Shown: piece by piece, positions 12,056 to 25,100 of the stretch
Layout: each line of letters starts with the position of its first letter
Position numbering within the stretch: the first letter of the stretch is position 1
NCBI GenBank assembly: GCA_947846985.1
Contig: CANTUZ010000004.1
Coordinates: 57,141,672 to 57,205,671 of the forward strand
DNA length: 64,000 bases
Source: Fratercula arctica
Lineage: Eukaryota; Chordata; Aves; Charadriiformes; Alcidae
Reading direction: 5' to 3'
Notes under the pieces: generated by a model
Seen by the model: only the letters and a program-made list of their open reading frames with translations
What the model was told of the DNA's origin: nothing
Database searches by the model: none
Program-made: the position numbers and the translations under genes

Positions 12056-12127
12056 ATCCTGCCTGTGGAAGACGGTACTGTGGAAAGGTCAACGTGTAAC
12101 AACAGCAGACACCAAGACGGCGATGAG
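12056..12127 (+). other. Exon-like block, 24 open codons, phase 0-0
   Basis: A short pyrimidine tract and acceptor (AAACCCTTTCTAG) precede 72 bases that read ILPVEDGTVERSTCNNSRHQ then DGDE without a stop, followed by a strong donor, GATGAG|GTGAGTGGG. Start and end phases are both 0. This fits the end phase of the candidate at 9805-9911 in its third frame, so the two could be neighbouring exons with an intron of about 2.1 kb. No family is recognised. The acceptor is only moderate. It could equally be a noncoding exon or chance. Confidence 0.25.
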
Positions 12128-14296
12128 GTGAGTGGGCAGTGTAATGTCTTCATGTACTGGAGGCACAAATGCCAGGGGAAACAAAGCACTTGGCACAGGA
12201 GAAAATCCAGCTCCCTCCCCACAAGCAAAATTGAGTATGTATGCTCTCATCAGCAGACCATGCTGCTAACTCAATGCATTCTTTGTTAAAGAATATCAGT
12301 AAGATTATAAAAAGTGGCAGAAACAGTTTGAGGCCACCCACCATAGAAGTTCTATGACTACTCTCTGAGGAATTTTCAAGCTAGACAACTGTGCTGATGA
12401 GTATTAATTAATAAGTTGCCTTTCAGCTTCAGAGCATCACAGCAACATGGGCAAGAAGGCTGAGTAGAGATTACGAAGTCACTCTGCAACTGCAGCAGCA
12501 GCAGTGCCATGAACGAAAGGGACCCTGTATTTTGGCTGGGGTGTGACTGAGGCTACGGCTGCGGCAAGGCTGAGCAAACTCCCAGGCCCCTTTAAGCAAA
12601 CAAATAAAGCAAAACAAGATTTACTTAGTGCTGCTACCTCTTGCTCTTTCACAGCTCCTAGGATCCTTTTTTGTTGGTGGTGGTTTTCTTTTAATTGGAA
12701 AAGAGCTGGTATTTTTCATAGTCTCATAAATTTTTAAATAACCCCTGAGCTTAATAAAGTCTTTTCTTCTGCTCCATGTTCATAACACCTGCATTTAATC
12801 AAGCCAAACTCTGCTTTTTTCCATCTTTCGCATGGCTCTCCTGCATGTGTTCAAAAGGACTTTCCATCCCCTTCTTTTGACTCAATCCTTTATAACCGTT
12901 CTTCGCAGATACCACCAGTTCAATGGTTGTCACCCAAGATAAGAACATTTCTGGATTTGAATTCTCAAAACTGAGCCATTGAACACATACCCATTCCAAG
13001 AAGAAGGATAAGTCATCTGGAAAACAGAAGATAAAATAAAAAATGTCCTGAAATAATTAAAGTTTCACTTTGTTTCAGAAAAGACATGGAAGTAAAAAGA
13101 AATCAAACATGGCTTGCTTTTGAATCCAGCTAGCTAACTGTATTTTTTAAGAGGTTTACCGTTCTGCTACATTCTGAAAAGCGATTCCTTATACTTCTTA
13201 GAAACTTTACTTACTGGAGTCATCTACAGAAAAAAGTCAAAACCGCATGATCACTTCTGCACGGTACATTGTTTTGGACCATTATTGTGGAACACCACAG
13301 ACATTTCGCTCCAGAGGGGACATCTTACATGTGTAAAAGTAACAACATTGCAAGAAAAATCACAGGGGAGTTGGCAAAGAAGAGCTCAGAAAAAAAATGG
13401 GGTTTGATCTTCTCATATATTACATTAAATACTGTTTTTACTGAATTACTTTGCACATTGAAGGAGATACCACAAGTAGAGAAGCATGAGATTCAGGAGA
13501 TAATTGCCCAGGGAGGCAGCTCATTCCCTCTTCCTGGTACAATTTTAGCAAGAAGGTTAGACACAGCACAATAAATCTACAAGAGGATATCAAATAAAAG
13601 ATGTTGCTGCAAATAAGGCAAATGATGACTCCTTAGAGAAAGAAGATCAAAAAGAAGCAAATGGCAATAATTTAAAGCACTGTAAGAATAAAATTGTTGA
13701 TTACTCTTTAAAACATGAATAGAGCTGAAAAACTGGAATTCAATGCAAAACAAAACAAAATAGTGGCTAATTATTCTCTGCTAGAGCCGGTGAATTGAAT
13801 GGCTGAGATATAACTGGAGTAATCACCCCAATCCAGAGTGAGGAAGCAAATCACCTGAATGGTACAGAAGCATTTTAAACAATTAATTTGGGAGCACTTG
13901 TGTATTGGTGTGCAATCTGACTTTGTCTCTGTTCTGCAAACAGGATGTTCCTCAAGCTACTGCGGGCTGTAGACAAACAGCACTATTTTATTTTGGAAGA
14001 TACAGGCCATTCTCCACATACCAAGTTACCAAGTTGCCACCAAAACTGCAAACATTTCAGGGAGGGCAAAATGTATAAAAATCAAAGGACAAAAATTAGG
14101 AGACACATTATGAAAAAAGTAGCCTACAGTGTTTCCTCAGTCCTTCTTCATACAGTCCAGGAATTTGAGCTAAATTTGGATTAACCTTACTTGGAATCAA
14201 TAGGTCAAATAAGTGTTCCTCATCATGACTGATTGTCTCTGAATTTTACTTCTGTGCTTTGGCACCTAACAACCTCTGTCTGCAGTAACAACAGAT

Positions 14297-14340
14297 TTCT
14301 CACAAATACAAATACACAAATTCTCACAAATACAAATACA
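14297..14340. repeat. 24-bp tandem duplication
   Basis: The unit TTCTCACAAATACAAATACA plus CAAA is followed directly by a second, 20-base copy of its start. The copies are identical over the shared part, which suggests a recent slippage event. Confidence 0.85.
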
Positions 14341-14569
14341 ATTGAAGAGCTTTAGGAATTTTTTTGCTAACTGAATTAATTATTATTGTACAAAATGATG
14401 CACTTCTATGCACTCTCGCACTCACATTTTTCTCGATCACCTGTTTCAGCATTGGCATCTCTCAATTTAAGCCTAATAATGTCATAAATCATCACACGAA
14501 AGATCTGGGCCTGTTCTAATTTGCAAGACAGTTTTCCCAGATTGTCTATTCTTTCTGGTTTTTTGCTTG

Positions 14570-14596
14570 TTTTTTTTTTTTTGTTTGTTTGTTTTT
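14570..14596. repeat. Poly(T) followed by (TTTG)n
   Basis: A run of 13 thymines leads into GTTTGTTTG and a final run of five T. The reverse complement would be a (CAAA)n A-rich tail, as left by some retroposons, but I see no element body on the left side. Confidence 0.8.
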
Positions 14597-15447
14597 AATA
14601 CATACATAAAATAACCCAAAACCTTGATAATAAGGAAAACTATAACAGAGGAACAAAAGATTTAAATCCTTTCCTATTTGTTCCCACAAACATACATGGT
14701 CTGATTTGAATTTCACATTGGTTTAATTCGTACGGTTCCCAGTGAATCATGATATACTCTGGTATGAAATCAAAGCAGGCCTGTAATAGGTAGCATAGCC
14801 AGAGGGGACTAGCGAAACTTTAAAAACTTAATATCCATTGTTCATTTCAGTTCATCACTTGCATTATTAGCAGCTTTATTAGCAGCATTATTTACTACAA
14901 ACCACATTTTCCTACCCTTTGGGTATTCAGTGCTGCATCTCTAAATAGCTACAAAATGTTGATGTTGCCTGTTGAGAACAACTGACTGTCATCTAAGGTT
15001 GATGGGGAATCTTGGCAAGGTCCATTTCATTCTCTTTCTTGCAGAGGATGCTCTGTTTGAAGTATATCCACCTGTTTATTCACAAGTGACTTTAAAAATA
15101 TTCTCTTCAAACATTAATAGGGCTGCTCCTTCACGCCACAGCTCCAGTTAAAATCCTGATCATACATATCCCATATAGCTTGGTGGTTCTAATAATATAT
15201 TTTAAAATGTATGTCTATTCTATGTTGCAATCGTTAGTAAGAAACTTTCACTGATCTATCCCACAGCTGAAACATGGGCATTCCTGCATCTGTTTTCAGG
15301 CAGAGAAGATATTTCTTCCAATCATTGGACTATTTTCCCTAAAAAAGGTGATATGTAGAAGGAATAAAGGGACCAAGAAAGGGAACTGCAGACCAGTGCT
15401 CTTCTAAGAGACTCATGAAAGCTTTCAGCCAAGGAAAAAGAGAAAGG

Positions 15448-15463
15448 GAATTGAATTCAATTC
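15448..15463. repeat. 16-bp perfect palindrome
   Basis: GAATTGAA is followed immediately by TTCAATTC. It is AT-rich and contains an EcoRI-type GAATTC centre. A palindrome of this size is not rare in 64 kb. Confidence 0.8.
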
Positions 15464-15699
15464 AATTTTGGGATGAAGGTTTGGTAGGCTATTAGAAGAA
15501 ATTAGATTTGAATCATTCTGCTTTGTCCATCCTTAACCTAAATATTTTCATCTCATGAAAGGAAAATATTCATTGTTTTCTTGAGACGTTTCTATTTTCA
15601 TTTCTAGCCAAAGAAATATTATGCCATAAGCCACAGATGAATTGCAACTAAAGAAGGGAGATTTAAAACTACATAGACCCCACAAATCTTGGCTAATGA

Positions 15700-17950
15700 T
15701 AAGCCAAATATAATAATTATACACCCAGACCATCAAAACCACTCCATACTTCCCATCTGTGTTATTATGCAAACTAACATTTTCTTTCAACCTTTTTCCT
15801 CGCAATTGTCTTTCCCTTCCTTGGCAGAGAGACTTGCTATGCTAGCCCTCAAATTAGAAGTAACAGTGCAGTGGAAGGAAACTCCCGGATCACTGAGTGA
15901 AAATTCCTGCTGTCATAGATAACTATGTCTGATAATCTCATCCATGCACTCTGCCAGCTCCACCTTATTCCCACTGCAACGCCTTTCCAGAACCTCACAG
16001 CTCTCATGATCAGAAACTTGCCTGCAGTTTCCAGACTGAACTTTTATTCCTCTGCGGTGCCTTCCCATCCAGATGTGTTTGCAGACAGCATTCATACATC
16101 CCTTCTCAGCTTTCATTCTGTCAGATTAAATAACCCTAGCTCTGCCGGTGCAAAATACTCTATTCTTTGATCACACTAAGAGGGCCAGTTTTAGACAACA
16201 GTTCCTTGACCTAAGTTTCCTATAGCTGAACAAACCTTTTTTTTCTCTATTCATTTTAATATCTTTTCCCAGTTCTAACTTAACTGGACTTCAAGAACTA
16301 TTCTTTTTAAACCACTAGTCCCTCCCTTGCAAAAGCCAGCTATATTTGCTCATTAGTTTTTCTCCCCAAAGCAGGGTGTCCATTTATTTCTAAAACCTCT
16401 TGAATACCTCCTCAAATTTTGAGTCTTGGCCACAGAGTTACCTTTGCACCAAGTTATCTGTTCAGGTCTAAATGACTTTGACTAAAACTGTTATGAAACT
16501 TGTCTACCACAGACGGGAATAATCAAGATGACTAGGTTACCTTATTTCAATACCTGTCGTCTCTGAGCAATGTCATACATCAACCCTGGTGTTTCAGTCA
16601 TGACTGCTATCCCAACAGGTTTCTGTAGCCTCTGAATAGTCGGTGTCCCACCCAGCACAGTAGCATAAGTCTCTCCATTTTGTTTTCCAGACTCTGTCAT
16701 TTAATATACACACATTTCAATCTTTTTCTCCTAACTGTATACCTTGAGCTGTAGCGGGGGCTCACCATTCCCACCAATAACTCACTGCTGAGCAATCTTT
16801 CTGCCCGCTCTCTCCTAACCTTATGCCTTTACCACTGTCATTTTTCTTTCCTCATGTAGAAACGTCAGAAAGGATGGCTATGAATCTGTTCCCTCCCACT
16901 TTCTAGTTATCTAAATTCTTCTTATCAGTTGCACAAGTCTTTATTGTGGAGTATGATTTCATCAGATTTTCAAGGAGTCTGTTTTCTGTGATTCCACAGA
17001 GTTTACAAAACATATTTCTCTACAGTAGCAGAGGCTGGATTCATTGATCCAAAGGTCCACTCCAATCTAATACTGCAATGGCCAGATATCCCAAGATCTT
17101 ATAGCATTCACCTTTGGCTATCTGTTGAACTGCATTATCCCCTCACACCTTCACCCTCCTCTCAGAGCTAAAAATCACCTGAGCCTTGGTCCCAAGGTCA
17201 CCTGGTAGTGTCATTTGTCCTGAGGTGAAGGTGTGCCACGAATTCTTCCCCACTCCCTTGCACAGCCCTTCTGAGCTACGACCTATAGCTCTGGTCCTCA
17301 GGAAGCTCCCATCCTCAAAGAAAATGTGCTTCATTTCGTTAAACATTGAATGAGTGACCCATCACTTACCTTCCCTCCTACTGATGCACTGTGCTTTCTT
17401 CACCCACTCCTCTGTCTATCTGTACCCTCTGCTGTTATCTTATTCTCTCCTGGAGTCTTTATCCCTGGCTATTTCCAGTTTTCTTTCCTCTCTTCTTATG
17501 AAACTTGCTTTTGTTATGTCTTCTTTCTTGCCACACTGTCTTTTCTTTCTACTTGCTTATCCTCCTTATTCAATTCAGAAAACATTCTGTCTGTTCCTCA
17601 ACAAAAACTTCTCTGTTGTCCATGTTTCACTTCTGCCTTGGCCTTGGCTATGAAGCACCTTCTTCAAAGGATGTTTGGTTGGCTAGTACACTAGGTATCC
17701 ACAAATTTTGACCTGTCCTTGCAGTTTCCTATCCCTTTTCCTCCTTACTGTTTTCAAACTCTTTTGGATTCCACTGTTATCCATGGCCTTGAATTTTCTT
17801 ACCCAAGAACTTTCGGGTGGTATTTCATTAGAAAAGTCCTTTCCTCAGGTAGCCCCTCAAGAGCAGTGTTATTAACACAATCAGAATATAAAACACTGAG
17901 CACACAAATCCTCAAATAAGTTCTGCAGCTCTTTGGCCTCTCTCAGCCAC
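15700..17950. other. Pyrimidine-rich tract on the plus strand
   Basis: For about 2.2 kb the plus strand is markedly rich in T and C, especially at 16600-16860 and 17350-17800. Overlapping plus-strand frames of up to 114 codons rich in Leu, Ser, Phe and Cys are a by-product of this bias. No transposon ends are seen, except a possible ancient repeat near 17030-17110. Several excellent minus-strand donor-like sites (for example GGAAG|GTAAGTGATGG at 17368) have no matching acceptor because the minus strand is purine-rich. Confidence 0.5.
17030..17110. repeat. Possible ancient interspersed repeat remnant
   Basis: The text GGCTGGATTCATTGATCC, AAAGGTCCACTCCAATCTAA and GCAATGGCCAGAT resembles a degenerate repeat shared by many amniotes, with the pattern 'ggtccatctaatccagtatcctg...cagtggccagt'. 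The resemblance is from memory and the copy is very diverged, so this is tentative. A profile search of repeat models would decide. Confidence 0.3.
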
Positions 17951-20730
17951 TAGTCACTTGGATTTTAATACTTTTAGCTAAGCCATTCCTGACACCTTCA
18001 ACAGTTGAATATTCATTAGCAGCAATTAAAGACAGGAAACCCAACTCCCTTAGCTACAAGGCCTTTGACCTCTTGCCACACACAAATACAAAACTACCTT
18101 TAAACCACAAATGACAACTAGACCTTCTCATTAAGAACTGTGACCAAACTACCGAACCTACAAATGATGAAGTGCAACCTAATAAACCACTGAGCAACAG
18201 AAAATGCCGGTGAACTTACCTCCAAAATACAAGAACTTCTTTATCCTCCACCAAGGCCAACTCCCACCCAGACACCCCTGTTTACTGTACTCCCATCAGT
18301 GGTTTATTTTATGCCACGGAAAAGCCAAGGTGCAATGCAGAATGTCCAAAATTGTTGGGGGTTTTTTGATACATTGCTTCATTGGATGGGTAAATTCACG
18401 CTTCTGTCCAGATTTTCAACTACGCCTCATTAGCAAGCGCAAGAGATACCGTGGACTCAGGAGTGCAACCATATGATACAAAATATTAGGAAGATGATGG
18501 TAACTGACTTTAATAACAACCATAGGTTAAACAAGGGCTGTGTTACCATTACAGAGAGAAAACAGGCAACTTTGGTAACATCTTTGCACATACAAATGAG
18601 AAAAAAAATAACCTAAGGCCCATTTTGTTTATTTATTATTGCCATCTAAGTCATCATGAGATGCTGTGACTTTCCATAGCAAAGCCACATAGTGCAAATG
18701 TCATTAATTCCTTTTCCTTCCTAATCCAAAATTAAGAACATTAAAATGCATTAAATTCAAGACATTATAATGTAAAGGGAGTCTTTATAAAGGCTCTTTG
18801 GTAGTCAAGGCTATATTGGTATTTCCATTCTATTTTTTAAGTGCTTATAAATCAGCTATAAATGTGGCTCGTTTTGAAACCTGCTATCCAAGTTTTCAAG
18901 CCACAACCGATCATTCATTTTATCTTTTCCTGAAAACGTGATGCAGATCAATCTTTCAGCTGGGCGAGGTGAGTTTTTGGATGCCGATGATCTGAAGCAG
19001 AGTGCCAGAAGGATAGAAAAATGCATTATAATGAAGTTTTAATGTAAAACAGAACTCTTGCTGATTTAAAATAATGCTCTTTGTAGTCTGCAAGAAAGCA
19101 AAACCAGAATCCAAATAAATTACTATAGTTTCTCTAGCTATAATATATATTTGCAGTTTTTGAAAACAAATTAAGAGCCAAGCCAGCAAAACGGTGAGGA
19201 CATCTTTAGCTTGCATAACTACTTCTCAGCTTCCTAGCTCTTAGAGCTACGTGGGGAGCTCTGTATCCATCACAGCTGGAAGCAGGCTATGCACCCTCAG
19301 CGCACTTTTTTGGGGCATTTTGTTGCCCTGCATTTAACAAAGCAATCACCAAAGCTACTTTTCAGTGTCTGGTCACTTCCCAACCAGGCTTCATATTTTG
19401 AAGCACCCTAGATGATGGAGGGAAAGAGGGACATGAATACTTTTCTCTTCAAGCTCCAAACAGGCTGTTACAGCAGATCCAGGAATAAAGCTGTGTTGGA
19501 TGGATTCAAAAGTATCTGAAAGGGGTCGGGAGAGGAGGAGAGGATTAGGGCCAGCTGCAGCACCCTCATTTGTTTATCTCCTTTATTGTGCTGCTCACAG
19601 ACATGCTCAGTTGTATGGGAAAAACTATTTTACTGGTACTTTAAAAGCAAAAGCCATTGGACCCACAGGTATACCTGCAGTGGGGAGGAGGACATTTGTA
19701 TCACCCAACTCAGCTTAGAGATACATTTTTTAGTCTGACAAACACAGTAATTCTTAGGGAACTCTGAGCAGTTCTTACAGCAGATTTCAGGTCAAAAATC
19801 ACAGGGACTGAAATCAAACAAAATCTTCTGTCTCACTAAAACTTGTGTGCTTATTAATATTCTTTTTATAATTGCTATGTATTACTGTTGCCATTAAGAG
19901 GCCTCTAAATGAATTTGGTCTCCACTGTACTCAGTGCTGCCTGAATGTAATGAAAACATGGGCCATGGCCAAAAAAGCTTACATTTCAAATCCACTGATC
20001 AAAGTATATACCAGCAACAATATTCAAACTTTCAAGGCTTATTAACATCAGAAACAAAAAATTAAAAAATATTCCAGAACTGAGCAAGATGATCTTTTGA
20101 CTCTGAAACTGGATTAGTGTTCTGTTTGGAAGGAGAAATGTGTTTTAATAAAGTCAAGAACACTTTCAGTTCTCTATGGAGGCATGCATTGAAGTGATTA
20201 AAGAATGGCTCCGTGGAATAGCTAGCTTTCAACTGAATAGGTGAAGAATCTTATTCTGAGATCTTTTGAAATTGAACAGCAGCTTGCATAAATTGACTAT
20301 ATTTTTCACAAATATATCACACCACAGTTAATTAACGGATTCTGACACAAAAAATAACATGCATGAGAAATAATACAGTTTCAAGACAGCCTTCAGTGTT
20401 TTTTTATAATCTCCATTTGTAAATATCATGTTTGTTTTGTAAATATGTCAATATGGCCCTAAGAATTGTTGAACTGTTGAGCTGGTCAAATTATTATTGA
20501 GGATATACTCTGTTGTTTATAGCCCTTTTTTTCCTGTTTGCAGTTTACTCTTGAAAGCAGCTTTACTAGATAGTAGTTTATCTATGTACATTTCATAAAC
20601 TATTTACTTTGTCTTTGGATCACTTGAGGTATTCAGTTGTTTACAATTATTGTTTCTAATTCTTGCCTGAATGACTGGTTTTTTGTTTGTTTTAAACTGA
20701 GTGCTGAATAGTTTTACTATTGCCTTGTAG
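17951..20730. other. AT-rich unique DNA, no gene recognised
   Basis: Only short frames are found (90 codons at most). Between about 18480 and 18960 the sequence is AT-rich, free of simple repeats and rich in homeobox-like TAATTA/ATTAAT-type words. That is compatible with noncoding regulatory DNA but proves nothing. A strong donor-like site (GGGCGAG|GTGAGTTTTTGG at 18968) lacks a matching open exon. A minus-strand donor-like site, GGAG|GTAAGTTCACC near 18213, is preceded only by a weak acceptor. Confidence 0.45.
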
Positions 20731-20777
20731 CTATGAAGTGAGTTTTCAAGATTGGAGAAGTGGTTACATTGAGAAAG
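20731..20777 (+). other. Small exon-like block, 47 bp
   Basis: TTTACTATTGCCTTGTAG provides an acceptor. The block reads YEVSFQDWRSGYIEK with one leading and one trailing base, then AAAG|GTAAATC as donor. In phase it would join to the candidate at 27176-27266 (G + TC forms a valine codon). The donor is average and the block is short, so chance occurrence is quite likely. No family is recognised. Confidence 0.15.
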
Positions 20778-21074
20778 GTAAATCAGCCTTCAGTAGATTT
20801 TTTTTTTTTTCCAGAAGAAAAAAACTAAACTCAGGTGTCACAGAAAGGTGCAAGAGTTGCTCAGAACACAGAATCCTCTTTCCGCAGGCAAATTCCTTCA
20901 AATCCCTTCAGGTCTCAAGGATTTGTGTACACCTAGCTCATTTAAATATTCTCTACCCTGCTCCTCCTCCAACAAGATTAAACCTTCCTTGCTCTGAACT
21001 TTCCCTTTGGTCCCAAGGATATGGGACTCCTGAAGGCCAGTCTTACCAATAAAGACCATAGTGAAGAAGACATC

Positions 21075-22110
21075 AAGTACCTTGGCCTTTTATGTGTCCT
21101 CTGTCACCAGGTCAGCAGCAGGTTCGCATTTTCCCTAGTCTCATTTTGCTGCTGATATACCTGTAGAAGACCATTGTGTTGGCCTTCATGTCCATCGCCA
21201 AACTCAATTTCAGATGGCCTTGACTTTCCTAGCCCCATTCCTACTTGTTTAAATGCTGTCTCTGTATTCATCCTGGGTGACTTGACCTGGCTTCCAACTC
21301 ATGCATTCTTCCTTTTTTATATCTGTTATATATATCTCTTTATTTAGGGCTTCCTTGTTCATCCATGCAGGCCTCCTGCCACTTTTGCTTGCTTTCCTGG
21401 TTGTCAGGATGGACCACTCTTGAGCTTGGAGGAGGTGACCTTGAAAATCAACCAGCTCTCCAGGAACCCTCTTCTCTCCAGCACCATGTCCCATGGGATT
21501 CTTCCAAGCAGGTCTTTGAACAAGAAAAATCTGTTCTGAAGTTCAGAATTGTGATCGTGCTTTTTGCGCTGCTCCTGCCTCTCAGGAACCTGAACTCCAC
21601 ATCTCGTGGTCACTGCAGACAAGATTGCCCCCAGCCTTCATATCCCCCACCAGTTCCTACTTGTTTGTAAGTATCAGGTCCATCAGACTGTGTCCCCTCG
21701 TTGGCTCCTCTACCACCTGTGTCAGGAAGTTACCATCAGTGCAGTCCAGAAACTTACCGGATTGCTTGTGTCCTGCTGCGTTGCCCTTCCAGCAGATATT
21801 GGAGTGATTAAAGTCCCCCATGAGGACCAGGACTGCAAACATGAGGTTTCTTCCAGTTTTTTGCAGCAGTGTTTATCTGCTTCTTCCTGATCAGGCTGTC
21901 AGTAGCAGGCACCCACCACAGTGTCACCCACATTCTTACACCCACTAACCCTAACCTGCAAGCTCTGAGCTGGTGCATCATCCATCTCAGGGCAGAGGTC
22001 CATGCATCCCTGGTGCTCTCGCGTGGCAAGGACAACCCCCTGCCATCCCCCTGGATGGTCCTTCCTGAAGAGCCTCTATCCATCCATGGCAGTGCTCCAG
22101 CCTGATGCTC
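21075..22110 (-). mobile_element. CR1 retrotransposon, decayed internal ORF2 fragment
   Basis: On the minus strand the remnant encodes parts of the CR1 ORF2 protein. From high to low coordinates these are a segment ending in a YRPP-like region (about 21970-21900), the endonuclease core with MGDFNH and NICW (21842-21657, ending in a DLILTNK motif), a segment with LFKDLLGRIPWD (21622-21404), and one with ESW-like, RRPAWMNKE and GQVTQDEYR (21494-21249). The catalytic-type GDFNH motif of the apurinic-like endonuclease is visible. Several frameshifts and stops separate the pieces, so it cannot make a working protein. The reverse transcriptase domain, the 3' end and the 5' part are absent. Confidence 0.9.
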
Positions 22111-25100
22111 TGGTTCAGCCTAGATCTACGCTTGTGTGAACACAGACATGCTGTTAAACAACTCAGCCATTCCCAGGGTTAAGCCACCATAAATTTTTGT
22201 CTAAGCTTTATGTCCCTTCATGAATTAAGGCAATTCAGACAGCAGGCAGCGTTCTTGTTAACAGTTCATTTTCTCTCCCCTCTCTATCTCCTGTCAGGAA
22301 ACAGCTTACAGGTCTTCCTGATGGTCTTCTAGAAGAAATCATAGTTACACAGAGAATTTTACAAACAATAAATTCTAGGGGGGAAGAAAAACCCTGACTT
22401 TGAAGTGTTGTTGTAGAACATGAAGTCAACAAATAGGAAATTTTACTGCTGTACAAGCACCCTCACCCATTGTCTTTCCTGGTCCTGGGCTAACAGTGGT
22501 GAAGTGAAATAAGTGCTGTGTACACAAGTTTTCCTTAATCATGGCTTGGGTCAGTTCTCTGTTTCTGGAGGCTGAGTGCGCTTTGGAAGCTGTTTAATTC
22601 ACTGCTAGCTGTCATGACTGTTTGCCTGTATGACCTCTATCTGAGCACAGCATGCTCAGGAAACGCATCCTGGCTACTTCCTACAACCACATGGGGAATG
22701 TGGACCCTGCTGACTCCATATTTCAAACTTTGGGCTGATAAATCTAGAGATATTTATGACTTGACAGGCTTTGGGGGGCGGAGGGGTGGGAATTAAATAC
22801 ATGTTGTTGCACAGTTAAGCTGCTAAATATTGACTGTCCCAAGAAAATAGAGAGGTAAATATTCAGCCTATACCACCTCTCTCATCATACACCAAAGCAA
22901 GTCATTAAAAATTGACCTGCAAAATACCTATAAGCCAGTTAGAAAAAGCTGGCTAACTGCAAATAGCCAGCTAAAAGAAAAGCACTTGCTGTGTTGAGTG
23001 TTCCCAGCTGCTTGTCCTCCACCATAAGGCAGAAGCAAAGCTCTCCACCCCCAAATGAGAGTAACCTCTTGACTCATGAAGTGATGGGCTGCGCAAACCC
23101 CACTCACTCACCCACACCACCAGCAAAGGAACGTTTCCTCACCGCTAAGAACAACGACAACCACATCTAGCCCGGCAATCACTGCACTTGCTTACTATGT
23201 TAACAACTTTGCACACATGCATTTCACCAGGGATTATAGTTGTCTTGATTACTGTACACAAAGTACACTTTCCTGTACTTTTTGCTGTTCAAATATATGA
23301 AATTACCCATGATCATGAACACGGAAAACAGCAAGGAGTGTTGCAATTATCACAGTGAAAGAGAACATAATTTCATTGATCCCAGCATCCAGCCATCTGC
23401 TGCCACCAGGATATGGTGCTTCAGAGAGGAGAGAGACAATATTCTTCTTTTGCCCCCCACTGCCTATGAACTTGCAAACTAAACCCCAAGTTTGGCAGTC
23501 CTTCTCATCACAACAAAGCTTATTGCAGAAATCTTGAACTCTCTTAATTTAGCGTAAGAGCTCTAGCAGTGTTATCCACTAGGAAACTTCAGAAAACATG
23601 TATTCTAACATTGCTCTGGGCTCTTTCAGGCTGCATACCTGTCCCTCTGAGTCTGGCTTGAAAAGCAAACAGAAAAACAGGATTAATAAGTGAGCAACAG
23701 GTAATTTGTACACAACGGTGGAATGAAGCCTACCTAGTAACATAAATTGCTTACAGAATGATCCTGTGAAGACAAGTCAAAACATACAAAATAAATGTTT
23801 AATATTTCCTTATTAATGTCTACAGCTTTTTCCCAACTGACTACAAAGAGATGCCGTTTAAAGTGGGTATATCCAATGAGCTCAACTCTGCAGCTGCAAC
23901 AAACCAGAAATGAGCTGGTTTCTCGTACAGTGTGTAGTAATCCTAAACTGTAATTTTTTCTTGCTTGATCTTCAAGTTTTAAGCAAGAAGAAGGATCATG
24001 AAAGCATTTTCAAGCATTTTTTGGTCTTTTAATTCTGTCACACTTTCTGCTCTCTATGGTTTAAATTATTCATAACAAATTGTGCAGATTCAGATGTCAG
24101 CAAGTCATTGGCTAAATAACAAATTCAAAAAGGACTCTGCAGCCATTCTCATAACGTGTCAGAGGCATCCTGTACCCAGGCAGGAGTGATCATTTGTTTT
24201 CAAGTAACATTTGCAGCTGAACTCATCTCATTCTTTAATGACTTTAAAGCTACTTGATGCTCTAAATGCACAGGTATTAGATGGTCATGTTCTGATTAAT
24301 AATTTCTCTAGATCTGATTAAATAGCATTCCCAACTGAAGTCAGTTAACTGAAGACTACATGGGACTTTTTAGTCCAACAGTGCACTCTGTCAAAAAGAC
24401 CCTTGAAAAGGGGTGAAGAAGAGTCTTCAGGTATTGTCTTGGTTTTGTTTGTTGGATTTAATCTAAACTAATCTCAGGCATTAGCTTGAGAACATCGTAG
24501 CTAATGAGAACACATGGATGTTCATTTCACAAATGACACCCTCTTTTCTACATCCACTGTAGCAGTCACTACCAAGTAATTTTCAACCTCTTCTCCCCAT
24601 GACAAAAAAAAGTAGCATAAACGAAGCAAAATTTTGGCCAGAAAATTCAAACTGATAAAACAGCAGAGATTCTTCTCATTCCCCCAAGGGCACTTTGGGC
24701 ATGGCAGCTGAATTGGTACAGCAAGCCACCACTGGTCCTGAGGCCAACCTGAAGACCAGTCGTGTAGATGCTTCAGATGGGGGACATGGAAGCACAAGCT
24801 CAACACTGGCAATCACAACCTCTGCACACCCTCTGAGGACCAAGCAGCTTAGAACACCTCCAGGCACCAGGAGGCTGTCTGCAGGGTGACTATATGGCAG
24901 CTTTGGAGACAAGTGGTGGGCCGGCATGCCAAGTTCATGGCCCCTGGACACTTGTCTTACTGAGGGGTGCAGGCATGTACGCAAGAACTTCCCAAACACC
25001 GGAGAGTATACTGAGCCCATAAGAGAAAACATGTAAAGCAAACCTCCTTCACGGAGGAATTTATGATCTAAAAGACTGGGTGGACATTTCAGAGTGTTTT

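Larger units (their letters stand above)
9912..15699. other. AT-rich unique DNA surrounding the exon-like blocks
   Basis: Apart from the exon-like block at 12056-12127, this stretch holds only open frames up to about 100 codons with no recognised family. Small features are an AT microsatellite near 10525-10540, a tandem duplication at 14297-14340, a T-rich run at 14570-14596 and a 16-bp palindrome at 15448-15463. Confidence 0.45.

Noticed and set aside
17350..17711. Three overlapping plus-strand frames rich in Leu, Ser and Phe, resembling membrane segments
   Set aside because: The hydrophobicity follows from the T/C-rich strand. Three overlapping frames in different phases cannot all be real and none is recognised.
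18225..18282. Minus-strand block before the strong donor GGAG|GTAAGTTC
   Set aside because: The only acceptor (GGGAGTACAG) is preceded by purine-rich sequence. The open frame is short and repetitive (Gly/Trp).
24676..25041. 121-codon minus-strand frame
   Set aside because: It has no recognised motif, no convincing acceptor or donor, and a length within chance expectation.
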